From NCBI GenBank assembly GCA_049302575.1, contig JBAQMG010000104.1, positions 1 through 15,071 of the forward strand: DNA of 15,071 nt, given 5' to 3'. Position numbers and translations under genes: made by a program. A model generated the notes under the pieces. The model had not been told where the DNA came from and ran no database searches. It saw nothing but the letters and a program-made list of their open reading frames with translations. Numbering within the stretch: the first letter of the stretch is position 1; each line of letters starts with the position of its first letter. Shown one piece after another: positions 6,560 through 13,614 of this stretch. The stretch is from JBAQMG01 sp049302575. GTDB lineage: Bacteria; Bacillota; Desulfitobacteriia; Desulfitobacteriales; Desulfitobacteriaceae.

Positions 6560-7042
6560 TTGGTATTGGCACAGGAAAAAATTGAATGGCAGCAGCCGAC
6601 GGAAACTATACTCAGTCGAAAGAGGACTCCAGTCAAAAGGGTTAACCGACAAGACCGATGGAAAAGTTTCATCATGTTAGGATTGACTGTGGCTGTGGCT
6701 GGATCTATTGGGGTAGAAACACTAAATCTCACAGTGGTTAAAGGGGCAGAAGTACGTGACTTAGAAAAGAAGATCGCTGTGATTAAAGCCAATAATGATC
6801 TTCTACAGTTTAAGGTTGATCAATTACGCTCGGTTGGACGTATAGAAAGTTCTGCTCTGGCAATGGGCATGGAAAAGCCGACGGGTACGGTGTATGTATC
6901 GGGAAATCTGACTGCTACCAATCAACAAATGGGTGTTCCAGCTTCTACGCAAGTGGCTACTCCTGCAGCGGCTAATAAAAATTCGGTGGTTAAACAATTT
7001 TCGCAGCTTATTACTAGTTTCTTTGCTTCCACTCAACGCTAA
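6560..7042 (+). CDS. ftsL: Cell division protein FtsL
   Basis: 160 residues: a short basic cytoplasmic N-terminus (about 1-35), one transmembrane helix (about 36-57), then a predicted coiled coil (about 61-90, EVRDLEKKIAVIKANNDLL). It ends with the FtsL hallmark R-I-E-x-x-A-x-x-M-G-M-x-x-P (residues 94-107) and a low-complexity Thr/Ala/Gln-rich tail. Sequence conservation is low in this family; topology plus position between rsmH and the class B PBP gene make the assignment. FtsL bridges the DivIC/FtsB and FtsW-PBP parts of the divisome at midcell. TTG 6560 is preceded by GAGGAGG with 7 bp spacing, one of the best ribosome sites here. The C-terminal tail beyond residue 115 is longer than in B. 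subtilis FtsL. Confidence 0.85.
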   Translation: MVLAQEKIEWQQPTETILSRKRTPVKRVNRQDRWKSFIMLGLTVAVAGSIGVETLNLTVVKGAEVRDLEKKIAVIKANNDLLQFKVDQLRSVGRIESSALAMGMEKPTGTVYVSGNLTATNQQMGVPASTQVATPAAANKNSVVKQFSQLITSFFASTQR

Positions 7043-7079
7043 GGGAAGGCGTCCTTGATTACGCAGGAACCCCAAAAAT

Positions 7080-7088
7080 AGGGGGGGG
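7080..7088 (+). promoter_or_regulatory. Unusual ribosome binding site with a run of eight G
   Basis: A followed by GGGGGGGG directly precedes ACTATTG; the TTG start at 7093 is 4 bp after the run. It must pair with the anti-Shine-Dalgarno partly by G-U wobbles. The homopolymer could slip during replication and change the spacing to the start codon. Confidence 0.6.
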
Positions 7089-7092
7089 ACTA

Positions 7093-9129
7093 TTGAGTCC
7101 TTATGTTGTAATGCGTAAAAGGATTGCCTTTCTTTTTTTATGTGTTGGTATATTTCTGATCGTTTTAGTGGTTCGTTTAGCTGTTGTGCAATTAGGTCAA
7201 GGTGCAGGTTTAAGTAAAATAGCCGATGATTCCCACTTTCGGGGTGTGCCTGTGGCGCCCAAAAGGGGAAACATCGAAGACCGACAGGGCGATGTTTTAG
7301 CGATGAGTGTCAGTAGCGAGACAATTTACGCTGTGCCTGCAGAGGTGCGTCAATCTGGTCGAACAAAGGAAATTGCTGCTAGTTTGGCTCAATTATTAGG
7401 CAAGCCAGAAACTGAGCTTGAAGATCGGATTAGCAAACGTTCTGCCTTAGAGTATGTTCAGAAAAGGGTTACTCCGGAGATCGCTGCTCAAGTAAGAGCT
7501 CGAAAATTCCCAGGTATAGGAACGACTGAGGACAGTCAAAGGTATTATCCTAATGGAGCCCTAGCGGCTCATATCATCGGGTTTGCGGGGATTGACAATC
7601 AGGGGCTAGAAGGCATAGAGTTAACCAGAAACAGTGAGATGAATGGAATTCCGGGTAGCATACTCAGAGAATTTGGGGCTAACGGAATAGAAATTCCTGA
7701 AGCAGAACATCAGTATATAGCTCCTCAACAGGGCAATACAGTGAAGCTGACTATCGATAAAAACATTCAGGCTTTTGCTGAAAGGGAACTTCAAAAATTG
7801 ATGTCTGGTCAAGGGCTCAATATGAACGGACAGGTTCCTAAAAGTGCCTCCATTTTGGTAATGGAGCCTAATACTGGTGAAATGTTAGCTTTGGCAACGC
7901 TGCCGTCCTTTGATCCCAATCATTATCAGGACTATGAGGCGAGTGCCCGTAGGAATATTGCAGTCCAAAACGGTTACGAACCTGGTTCTACCTTTAAAAT
8001 TATTACTTTAGCTGCAGCCCTTGAACAAAAAAAGATTAAAATCACCGACCATTTTTTTGATAAGGGTTTTTATTCCGTACTTGGTAAAAACGTTCGTTGC
8101 TGGAAAGCTGGTGGGCACGGGGACCAGACTTTTATGCAAGTCGCCGAAAACTCCTGCAACCCAGGATTTGTTGAAATGGGACAGCGCTTGGGGATGGATA
8201 ATTTCTATAAATATTTGCGAGATTTTGGCTTTGGTAAGAAAACTGGGATCGAAATGGCTGGGGAAGCAGTAGGGATACTCGCCAATAAAAAGAAAGCAAC
8301 TGCCTTAGACTTAGCAACGATGTCTATTGGTCAAACTAATAATGTAACTGCTATTCAACTCATAACGGCGGTAGCGGCCGTTGCTAACGGAGGAATATTA
8401 TTGAAACCTCAACTGGTCAGAGAAATTGTGAGTCCCAGTGGTAAAGTTGTCACACCTTTTAAAAAGGAAGAAATTCAACGGGTTATCAGTGAAGATACAT
8501 CTAAGCTGGAACGTGAGATTTTAGAGGCTGTGGTTACCAATGGTACAGGTAGACGGGCTTTTCTTCCTGGCTATCGAGTTGCGGGAAAAACAGGCACGGC
8601 CCAGAAAGTTGTCAATGGAGGGTATGTTCAAGGTGAATATATTGCTTCCTTTGTCTGCTTTGCTCCGGCAAATTCTCCGCGCTTAGCAATTTTATCAGTC
8701 ATCGACGGTGTCCCATTTTATGGTGGAGTTGTAGCTGCTCCACCCGTGCAAGCTGTCATGTTGGATTCTTTAAAATATCTTGGAGTAAAACCAGATGCTA
8801 GTGCACCGCTCACTCCAAGTAAGCCCCTACCGGGTTTGGAATTTCCTCCTGTAAAGAAAGTGGCGATAGTTCCCTCTGTCCTTGGTCTCCCCCTCAATGA
8901 AGCACAACAAGTTCTTAGTAAGGCAGGTTTTAAGGTAGAAATAGAAGGACAAGGAGAAGTTGTCTTAGATCAGATTCCCCACGGGGACGCTAGGATAGAA
9001 GCTGGAGCCAATATTCTGTTATATTTAGGACAAGAGGCGGGAAAACCTACTCTTGCTAATTGGTGGGAAGATGAAGATGAAGACGTTGAGGCAATACAGT
9101 CTTTGCAAGGGAGGGTACCACTTGAATAA
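7093..9129 (+). CDS. spoVD: Class B penicillin-binding protein, FtsI/SpoVD type, with one PASTA domain
   Basis: 678 residues. A membrane anchor lies at about 10-31. The PBP dimerisation domain follows (GNIEDRQGDVLA, then YYPNGALAAHIIGFAG). The transpeptidase domain has all three active-site motifs: S299-T-F-K302 (acylated Ser), S354-C-N356 and K499-T-G501. One PASTA domain spans about 590-648, before an acidic tail (EDEDEDVEAIQ). It cross-links peptidoglycan outside the membrane, at the division septum or, in the SpoVD branch, in spore cortex synthesis. A single PASTA is like B. subtilis SpoVD (PBP2B has two). With only one such gene in this cluster it may serve division; sequence alone does not decide. 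The TTG start at 7093 follows the G8 ribosome site; ATG 7111 is the alternative but would be 22 bp from it. It is followed by a 154-bp repeat-filled gap, then murE. Confidence 0.93.
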   Translation: MSPYVVMRKRIAFLFLCVGIFLIVLVVRLAVVQLGQGAGLSKIADDSHFRGVPVAPKRGNIEDRQGDVLAMSVSSETIYAVPAEVRQSGRTKEIAASLAQLLGKPETELEDRISKRSALEYVQKRVTPEIAAQVRARKFPGIGTTEDSQRYYPNGALAAHIIGFAGIDNQGLEGIELTRNSEMNGIPGSILREFGANGIEIPEAEHQYIAPQQGNTVKLTIDKNIQAFAERELQKLMSGQGLNMNGQVPKSASILVMEPNTGEMLALATLPSFDPNHYQDYEASARRNIAVQNGYEPGSTFKIITLAAALEQKKIKITDHFFDKGFYSVLGKNVRCWKAGGHGDQTFMQVAENSCNPGFVEMGQRLGMDNFYKYLRDFGFGKKTGIEMAGEAVGILANKKKATALDLATMSIGQTNNVTAIQLITAVAAVANGGILLKPQLVREIVSPSGKVVTPFKKEEIQRVISEDTSKLEREILEAVVTNGTGRRAFLPGYRVAGKTGTAQKVVNGGYVQGEYIASFVCFAPANSPRLAILSVIDGVPFYGGVVAAPPVQAVMLDSLKYLGVKPDASAPLTPSKPLPGLEFPPVKKVAIVPSVLGLPLNEAQQVLSKAGFKVEIEGQGEVVLDQIPHGDARIEAGANILLYLGQEAGKPTLANWWEDEDEDVEAIQSLQGRVPLE

Positions 9130-9259
9130 TGCACTTAATCAAGGCATTAAAAAAGGGGCGTCTGTCTTTGGCGGGAACTGTCTACAATATAATGCACTAG
9201 GTATAATTCAGAATGAAGAATGAAAATATTAGGTATTCTTGATTATGCATTATGCATTA
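9127..9259 (+). repeat. Short tandem repeats filling the PBP-murE spacer
   Basis: TAATGCACT occurs at 9127-9135 (containing the PBP stop codon) and at 9190-9198, 63 bp (9 x 7) apart. AGAATGA is tandem at 9210-9216 and 9217-9223. ATTATGC is tandem at 9242-9248 and 9249-9255, plus ATTA. The sequence 9240-9252 recurs as its reverse complement at 12155-12167 in the murF-mraY spacer. No ORF or clear promoter seen in the gap. Confidence 0.7.
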
Positions 9260-9265
9260 AATAAG

Positions 9266-9273
9266 AGGGGGGG
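9266..9273 (+). promoter_or_regulatory. murE: Ribosome binding site that fixes the murE start
   Basis: AGGGGGGG ends 10 bp before GTG 9284. The in-frame TTG at 9239 would place the repeat ATTATGC and this ribosome site inside the protein, so it is rejected. Confidence 0.7.
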
Positions 9274-9283
9274 TGTGCTGAAA

Positions 9284-10789
9284 GTGAATAAATCTCTGGA
9301 AAGCTTGCTAGCCGGGATCAAGGTGCAGGTCTCATCTGGGGACATGGATGTCTTAGTTCGGGGAATAGAAATTGATTCTCGCCAAGTTAAGGCGGGGGAT
9401 ATTTTTGCTTGTGTGCCTGGCTTGAATGTAGATGGACATGATTTTGCGGACGCTGCTATTAAACTGGGGGCAGTAGCTTTAATCGTAGAGAGGTTCTTAC
9501 CTTATCCTATTCCGCAAATTAAAGTGTTAAACGTCCGTCAGGAACTTGGTGTATTAGCAGCGCAAGTCTACGATCGGCCGAGTGATCATTTAGAACTTGT
9601 GGGTGTTACTGGGACAAACGGCAAGACGACGATTATTCACCTTCTTGAGAAAATCGGAACAGAAGCAGGGAAGAGAGTGGGTTTAATCGGAACTTTAGGA
9701 GCCAGCATCGTTGGCAAGCAACTCCCAGGTCAACGTACAACCCCAGAAGCTTGTGAAATTCAAAGGCTACTTGCCGAAATGCTTGAGGAAAAAGTCAGCT
9801 TAGTGGCGATGGAGGTTTCTTCGCATGCTTTAGACTATGGACGGGTTCAGGGGTGTGAGTTTGACGCCGCAATATTCACTAATTTGACACAGGATCATTT
9901 GGATTATCATAAAACTATGGAGGGATACTTCGAGGCTAAAACACGCTTGTTCAGTGGGCTTAAGGGAAGTAAACAACCTAAGCTGGCCATTCTAAATGGA
10001 GATGATGCAGCTTTTCAAGCTTTAAGTGCTATTTCGGCAGCACCTGTGATTAGCTATGGGCTTCAGAGCAATGTGGACTATCGAGCAGAACAAGTGACGG
10101 TTACGGCCGACGGAATCCGGTATTATGCTAGCTTTCGAGGAACTCGGCAGGAGATTTGTTCGCAGACTCCTGGGATTTTTAATGTTTATAATACTCTGGC
10201 TGCTTTTACTTGGGCTATAGAAAGAGGGTATGACCCTCAACAAGTTGCCGGGGTTTTAGCAGAGATTCCGGGTGTACCAGGTCGTTTCGAGAGTATTAAG
10301 CTCGGACAACCATTTCATGTTATTGTGGATTATGCCCATACACCTGATGGTTTGGAAAATGTGCTGCGTACCGCTAGAGAGTTTACAACCGGACGACTTT
10401 TAACCGTTTTTGGTTGTGGGGGAGATCGGGATAAAGGAAAGCGCCCCTTAATGGGGGCGGTGGCAGCACAGTGGAGCGATTTTGTGGCCGTTACCTCAGA
10501 TAACCCGCGTTCTGAAGATCCTGATCAAATTTTGCGGGAGATATTGCTTGGCGTCACAGGGGTTGAGCATATCGCACTGAGGGATCGTCAAGGGGCAATT
10601 AAAAGTGTCTGCCGCTTAGCAAAGCCAGGGGATACCGTATTGATTGCTGGAAAGGGTCATGAGTCCGTTCAAGTTATTGGGTCTAAGGTTATTCCTTTTG
10701 ATGATCGAGAAGTCGCTCGATTAGTGCTAAGGGGGTTAGGCTTTGAAAGTTTGGCAGACCAGAACAGTTGCTCGAATTCTTCAGGCTAG
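9284..10789 (+). CDS. murE: UDP-MurNAc-tripeptide synthetase MurE (meso-diaminopimelate-adding)
   Basis: 501 residues. ATP-dependent addition of the third stem residue to UDP-MurNAc-L-Ala-D-Glu in the cytoplasm. N-terminal domain with G-I-E-I-D-S-R-Q-V-K-A-G-D-I-F, Mur ligase P-loop T109-G-T-N-G-K-T-T116, TTPEA and EVSSHAL in the central domain, FTNLTQDHLDYH, then the C-terminal domain with VDYAHTPDGL and GCGGDRDKGKR. The motif D406-N-P-R409-S-E marks meso-diaminopimelate specificity; lysine-adding enzymes differ there. The Lys that is carbamylated in the family is expected near F-E-A-K-T-R-L-F. GTG 9284 is chosen because of the G-rich ribosome site and the match to the usual N-terminus (NKSLESLLAG). 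The 3' end overlaps murF by 47 bp. Confidence 0.96.
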   Translation: MNKSLESLLAGIKVQVSSGDMDVLVRGIEIDSRQVKAGDIFACVPGLNVDGHDFADAAIKLGAVALIVERFLPYPIPQIKVLNVRQELGVLAAQVYDRPSDHLELVGVTGTNGKTTIIHLLEKIGTEAGKRVGLIGTLGASIVGKQLPGQRTTPEACEIQRLLAEMLEEKVSLVAMEVSSHALDYGRVQGCEFDAAIFTNLTQDHLDYHKTMEGYFEAKTRLFSGLKGSKQPKLAILNGDDAAFQALSAISAAPVISYGLQSNVDYRAEQVTVTADGIRYYASFRGTRQEICSQTPGIFNVYNTLAAFTWAIERGYDPQQVAGVLAEIPGVPGRFESIKLGQPFHVIVDYAHTPDGLENVLRTAREFTTGRLLTVFGCGGDRDKGKRPLMGAVAAQWSDFVAVTSDNPRSEDPDQILREILLGVTGVEHIALRDRQGAIKSVCRLAKPGDTVLIAGKGHESVQVIGSKVIPFDDREVARLVLRGLGFESLADQNSCSNSSG

Positions 10790-12164
10790 TTTAATAGGGG
10801 ATCCAGAGGTGGAAGTTAAAGGCTGTGTCTTGGATAGCCGTCTGGTTAATGGCGGAGAGATGTTTATGGCCTTTGCTGGGCAAAAGGTGAAGGGTTCGAG
10901 TTTTATCGTTAAGGCTTGGGAGCGTGGCGCAGTTTTGGCTGTCGCGGAGGGCTCAGTCTTCCAAAGATCAAGTGAAGTCTTGAAGGTTCCTGAAGGGAAA
11001 GCTTTAATCCTAGTGGATTCTGTGACTGGAGCATTACAAAAATTAGCTCAGGTTCGGCGTCAGGAATTAGGGGCTAAGGTTATTGGAATTACCGGAAGTA
11101 ATGGTAAGACTACGACCAAAGATATGATCGCTGCAGTGCTCTCTCAAAACTATAAAGTCTATAAGAATATCGAAAATCAAAATAACGAATTAGGATTACC
11201 CTTAACAATCTTGAATGCACCTGAAGATACTGAAATGCTAGTCTTGGAGATGGGGATGCGAGGTTTAGGAGAAATTCAAGCCTTATGTAAAATCGCCCAA
11301 CCTGATACGGGTGTGATTACTAATATCGGAACGACTCATATGGAACTCTTAGAAACACAGGATAACATTGCTCAGGCTAAGTGGGAACTTATTGATAGTT
11401 TGCCTACTTCTGGTATGTCAGTGCTTAATGCTGAAGATTTTTATTCTAACCAAAAGGCCCAAATTGATCGGCCTTCTGTGCGATATTATGGTTTGCAAGG
11501 AAAATTTCATGTTCCAGATGTTCAGGGGCAGAGGCTCAAACCGTTGGGTTCACTAGGAACTTCTTTTGTGGTTTCTTATGCTCAGCAAGGGGCTACCGTC
11601 GAGCTACCCTTACCTGGGGAGCATAATGTTTTAGATGCCTTAGCGGCTTTGACTGTTGGGGTAATTTGGGGAATTCCTCTTGAAATAGGTGCGCTTGGTC
11701 TTGCCAAATTGGAAATCTCTAAGATGCGTTTGGAGGCTCTTGCTGGAATTTATGGCAGTCTATTAATTAGTGATGTGTATAACGCTAATCCTATTTCTAT
11801 GCAAGCGTCTCTAAAGATCTTAAAAGAGCGTGCTAGAGGGAAGCCCACCTTGGCGATTCTAGGGGAAATGTATGAATTGGGGTCTGCCAGTCAGGCGGGG
11901 CACCAAGAAGTTGGGGCTGCAGTGGCGAAATTAGGAATCTCCAAGTTAATTACGGTGGGGAAGCTGGCAGAAGATATTGCCAGAGGAGCCCGAAATGGGG
12001 GTTTTCCAGGCCAATATCTAGAGACTTGCGCTACTCGTGAGGAAGCAATACTGAAAGCCACGGAGGCTTTAGAACAACTAGGATTGGGCACATGGGTTTT
12101 GATCAAAGGGTCACGGGGAATGAAGATGGAAGAAATAACGGCGAGACTACGTGATAATGCATAA
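10743..12164 (+). CDS. murF: UDP-MurNAc-pentapeptide synthetase MurF (D-Ala-D-Ala-adding)
   Basis: 473 residues. Adds D-Ala-D-Ala to the UDP-MurNAc-tripeptide made by MurE, using ATP. Signatures: V-L-D-S-R-L-V-N-G-G-E-M-F in the N-terminal domain, P-loop T117-G-S-N-G-K-T-T124, the MurF-specific N-x-N-N-E-x-G-L-P-L-T, TNIGTTHMELL, and DVYNANPISM with ILGEMYELG in the C-terminal domain. The TTG start at 10743 lies inside the end of murE, with AAGGGGG at 10729-10735 (7 bp spacing), so translation is probably coupled. The 47-bp overlap is longer than the usual 4-20 bp. The last codons (GAT AAT GCA TAA) fall in the first units of the short-repeat array that fills the next spacer, so the C-terminal residues may be repeat-derived. 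Confidence 0.96.
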   Translation: MKVWQTRTVARILQASLIGDPEVEVKGCVLDSRLVNGGEMFMAFAGQKVKGSSFIVKAWERGAVLAVAEGSVFQRSSEVLKVPEGKALILVDSVTGALQKLAQVRRQELGAKVIGITGSNGKTTTKDMIAAVLSQNYKVYKNIENQNNELGLPLTILNAPEDTEMLVLEMGMRGLGEIQALCKIAQPDTGVITNIGTTHMELLETQDNIAQAKWELIDSLPTSGMSVLNAEDFYSNQKAQIDRPSVRYYGLQGKFHVPDVQGQRLKPLGSLGTSFVVSYAQQGATVELPLPGEHNVLDALAALTVGVIWGIPLEIGALGLAKLEISKMRLEALAGIYGSLLISDVYNANPISMQASLKILKERARGKPTLAILGEMYELGSASQAGHQEVGAAVAKLGISKLITVGKLAEDIARGARNGGFPGQYLETCATREEAILKATEALEQLGLGTWVLIKGSRGMKMEEITARLRDNA

Positions 12165-12261
12165 TCATAATGTAGAAGTCAAGTATCAAGATTTGAGGTC
12201 GAGCATTGAGCATCGCGCATCGTGCCCCGTGTAAGAGGTCGAACATCGCGCCTCGCGCCTC
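12153..12261 (+). repeat. Heptamer-phased repeat array between murF and mraY
   Basis: From 12153 the sequence reads in 7-bp units: GATAATG, CATAATC, ATAATGT, AGAAGTC, AAGTATC. Then GAGGTC (12195-12200) leads GAGCATT, GAGCATC, GCGCATC, GTGCCCC (12201-12228). A second GAGGTC (12235-12240) leads GAACATC, GCGCCTC, GCGCCTC (12241-12261). The unit is about G-N-R-C-M-T-C. The array starts inside the last murF codons and ends 5 bp before the mraY ribosome site. It is GC-rich in its second half, unlike the surrounding spacers. Confidence 0.8.
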
Positions 12262-12266
12262 GAGTA

Positions 12267-12276
12267 AAAGGAAGGA
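12267..12276 (+). promoter_or_regulatory. mraY: Ribosome binding site that fixes the mraY start
   Basis: AAAAGGAAGG is about 8 bp before ATG 12285. The upstream in-frame GTG at 12222 lies within the heptamer array and would add 21 Arg-rich residues not seen in MraY proteins, so it is rejected. Confidence 0.75.
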
Positions 12277-12284
12277 AAAGGTTG

Positions 12285-13292
12285 ATGTTAGAGCGTTTAG
12301 CCATGGCGGCTGGGACATCATTGTTAATTACGCTGATTCTTGGTCCGTTTTTAATTCCAATTTTACGAATCCTTAAATTTGGTCAGAGTATTCGTGAAGA
12401 CGGCCCACAAAGCCATTTGAAGAAAGCGGGAACTCCGACCATGGGTGGAACTATTTTCTTGGTGGGAATGATCGCAGCTTCCTTGTTGGTGGCTGAACAA
12501 CCAAACTCACTTGAAATGGTGACCCTAGTGGGAGCTACTATAGGGTTTGCTATGATCGGTTTTATTGATGATTTTATTAAAGTCGTTATGCGTCGTTCCT
12601 TAGGACTAAGAGCTTATCAAAAGTTAATTGGACAGTTCAGCTTAGCAATTATTCTGTGTTTAGTTTCGGTAAAATTACTAGGACGTGGGACGGATATCGC
12701 TTTTCCGTTTACTTCAATTCATTGGGAGGCTGGATGGTTGTATTATCCGCTAACTTCTATCCTGATTGTAGGCATGACCAATGCCGTTAACCTTACGGAT
12801 GGGTTAGACGGTCTTGCTTCTGGGTGCACACTTTTCAGTGGATTAAGTTATAGCTTGATTGCCTTATTAACTGTCCGGCATGGAGGAGGAGTAGCTGTTC
12901 TAGCTCATGAAACAGATATGGCGGTATTTGCGGCAACTTTAGTCGGAGGTTGTTTGGGCTTTTTGCGTTTTAATGCCTATCCAGCTAGAATTTTCATGGG
13001 GGATACTGGTTCTTTAGGTTTGGGTGGTGCCTTGGTGAGCCTAGCGATTTTAACCAAAAGTGAAGCTGTCTTACTTATCATTGGTGGTCTCTTTGTTTTA
13101 GAGGCACTCTCGGTGATTATTCAAGTAATATCCTTTCAGACAACAGGTAAACGAGTTTTTCGAATGAGTCCACTTCATCATCACTTTGAATTAGCCGGGT
13201 GGAGTGAGTGGAAAGTAGTGCTGGTTTTTTGGATGGCTTCCTTGATTTTTGGTGTCCTAGGGGTTATCGCTTTTATACCCACACTGGGATAA
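12285..13292 (+). CDS. mraY: Phospho-N-acetylmuramoyl-pentapeptide transferase MraY
   Basis: 335 residues, polytopic membrane enzyme with about ten helices. Moves phospho-MurNAc-pentapeptide from UDP to undecaprenyl phosphate, making lipid I on the inner face of the membrane; needs Mg2+. Signatures: FGQSIREDGPQSHLKKAGTPTMGG, the acidic pair D95-D96 with K99 (IDDFIK), NLTDGLDG (D172, D175), FNAYPARIFMGDTGSLGLGG, and the MraY-specific histidine cluster H298-H299-H300 in SPLHHHFELAGW. All catalytic acids expected for the family are there. The start MLERL at 12285 matches the N-terminus of other Firmicute MraY proteins. The stop codon directly abuts the repeat array of the next spacer. Confidence 0.96.
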   Translation: MLERLAMAAGTSLLITLILGPFLIPILRILKFGQSIREDGPQSHLKKAGTPTMGGTIFLVGMIAASLLVAEQPNSLEMVTLVGATIGFAMIGFIDDFIKVVMRRSLGLRAYQKLIGQFSLAIILCLVSVKLLGRGTDIAFPFTSIHWEAGWLYYPLTSILIVGMTNAVNLTDGLDGLASGCTLFSGLSYSLIALLTVRHGGGVAVLAHETDMAVFAATLVGGCLGFLRFNAYPARIFMGDTGSLGLGGALVSLAILTKSEAVLLIIGGLFVLEALSVIIQVISFQTTGKRVFRMSPLHHHFELAGWSEWKVVLVFWMASLIFGVLGVIAFIPTLG

Positions 13293-13597
13293 AATTCGAT
13301 GTTCGATGTTCGAGGATCGAAATTAAACAGAAAACCCGTTAATCTGAAATTGGGGTTCGAGGCATTAAGTACGAACTACGAGAGTATATGTCAGAAGCAA
13401 GAAGCCCGTAGTCAGACCAGAGGTCGAAAGTGAGCGGTCATAACAGAACTGGTCAGGGGTCTATGACTAGAAGTCAAACAATGTATTAGTACAAAAAGAG
13501 TAAGAAGCTTGATTACTGTACGAAATTTGAATTCACCATCGATTATTGAGTGTCACGTAGATCACGTTACTCTCGAACATCGAATTTCGAACATCGC
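13292..13597 (+). repeat. Repeat-filled 322-bp spacer between mraY and murD, bounded by inverted heptamer arrays
   Basis: Left edge: TTCGATG at 13295 and 13302, then TTCGAGG and ATCGAAA (to 13322). Right edge: GAACATC, GAATTTC, GAACATC (13575-13595), the same heptamer in the opposite orientation. The 15 bases at 13292-13306 are the exact reverse complement of 13573-13587, so the whole spacer could close as a long-range stem. Inside are degenerate heptamers AGAAGCA, AGAAGCC, CGTAGTC (13393-13413), a third GAGGTCGA (13420-13427) and a small palindrome TGACT-AGA-AGTCA (13464-13476). No plausible gene and no good promoter pair found in 13293-13614. Confidence 0.75.
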
Positions 13598-13614
13598 AAA
13601 AAGGGGGATAATGT

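Noticed and set aside
6498..6680. 60-residue frame overlapping the ftsL start
   Set aside because: It bridges the rsmH end and the ftsL N-terminus in another frame; the ftsL frame has the strong ribosome site and the family features.
6322..6792. 156-residue minus-strand frame across rsmH and ftsL
   Set aside because: Antisense to two well-supported genes, no ribosome site or motif; shadow.
12153..13597. CRISPR array in the spacers
   Set aside because: Units are about 7 bp without spacers of constant length, and there are no cas genes; it does not fit a CRISPR.
13292..13597. Insertion sequence remnant
   Set aside because: There is no transposase coding fragment inside and no clear target duplication; the repeated edges are explained by heptamer arrays.
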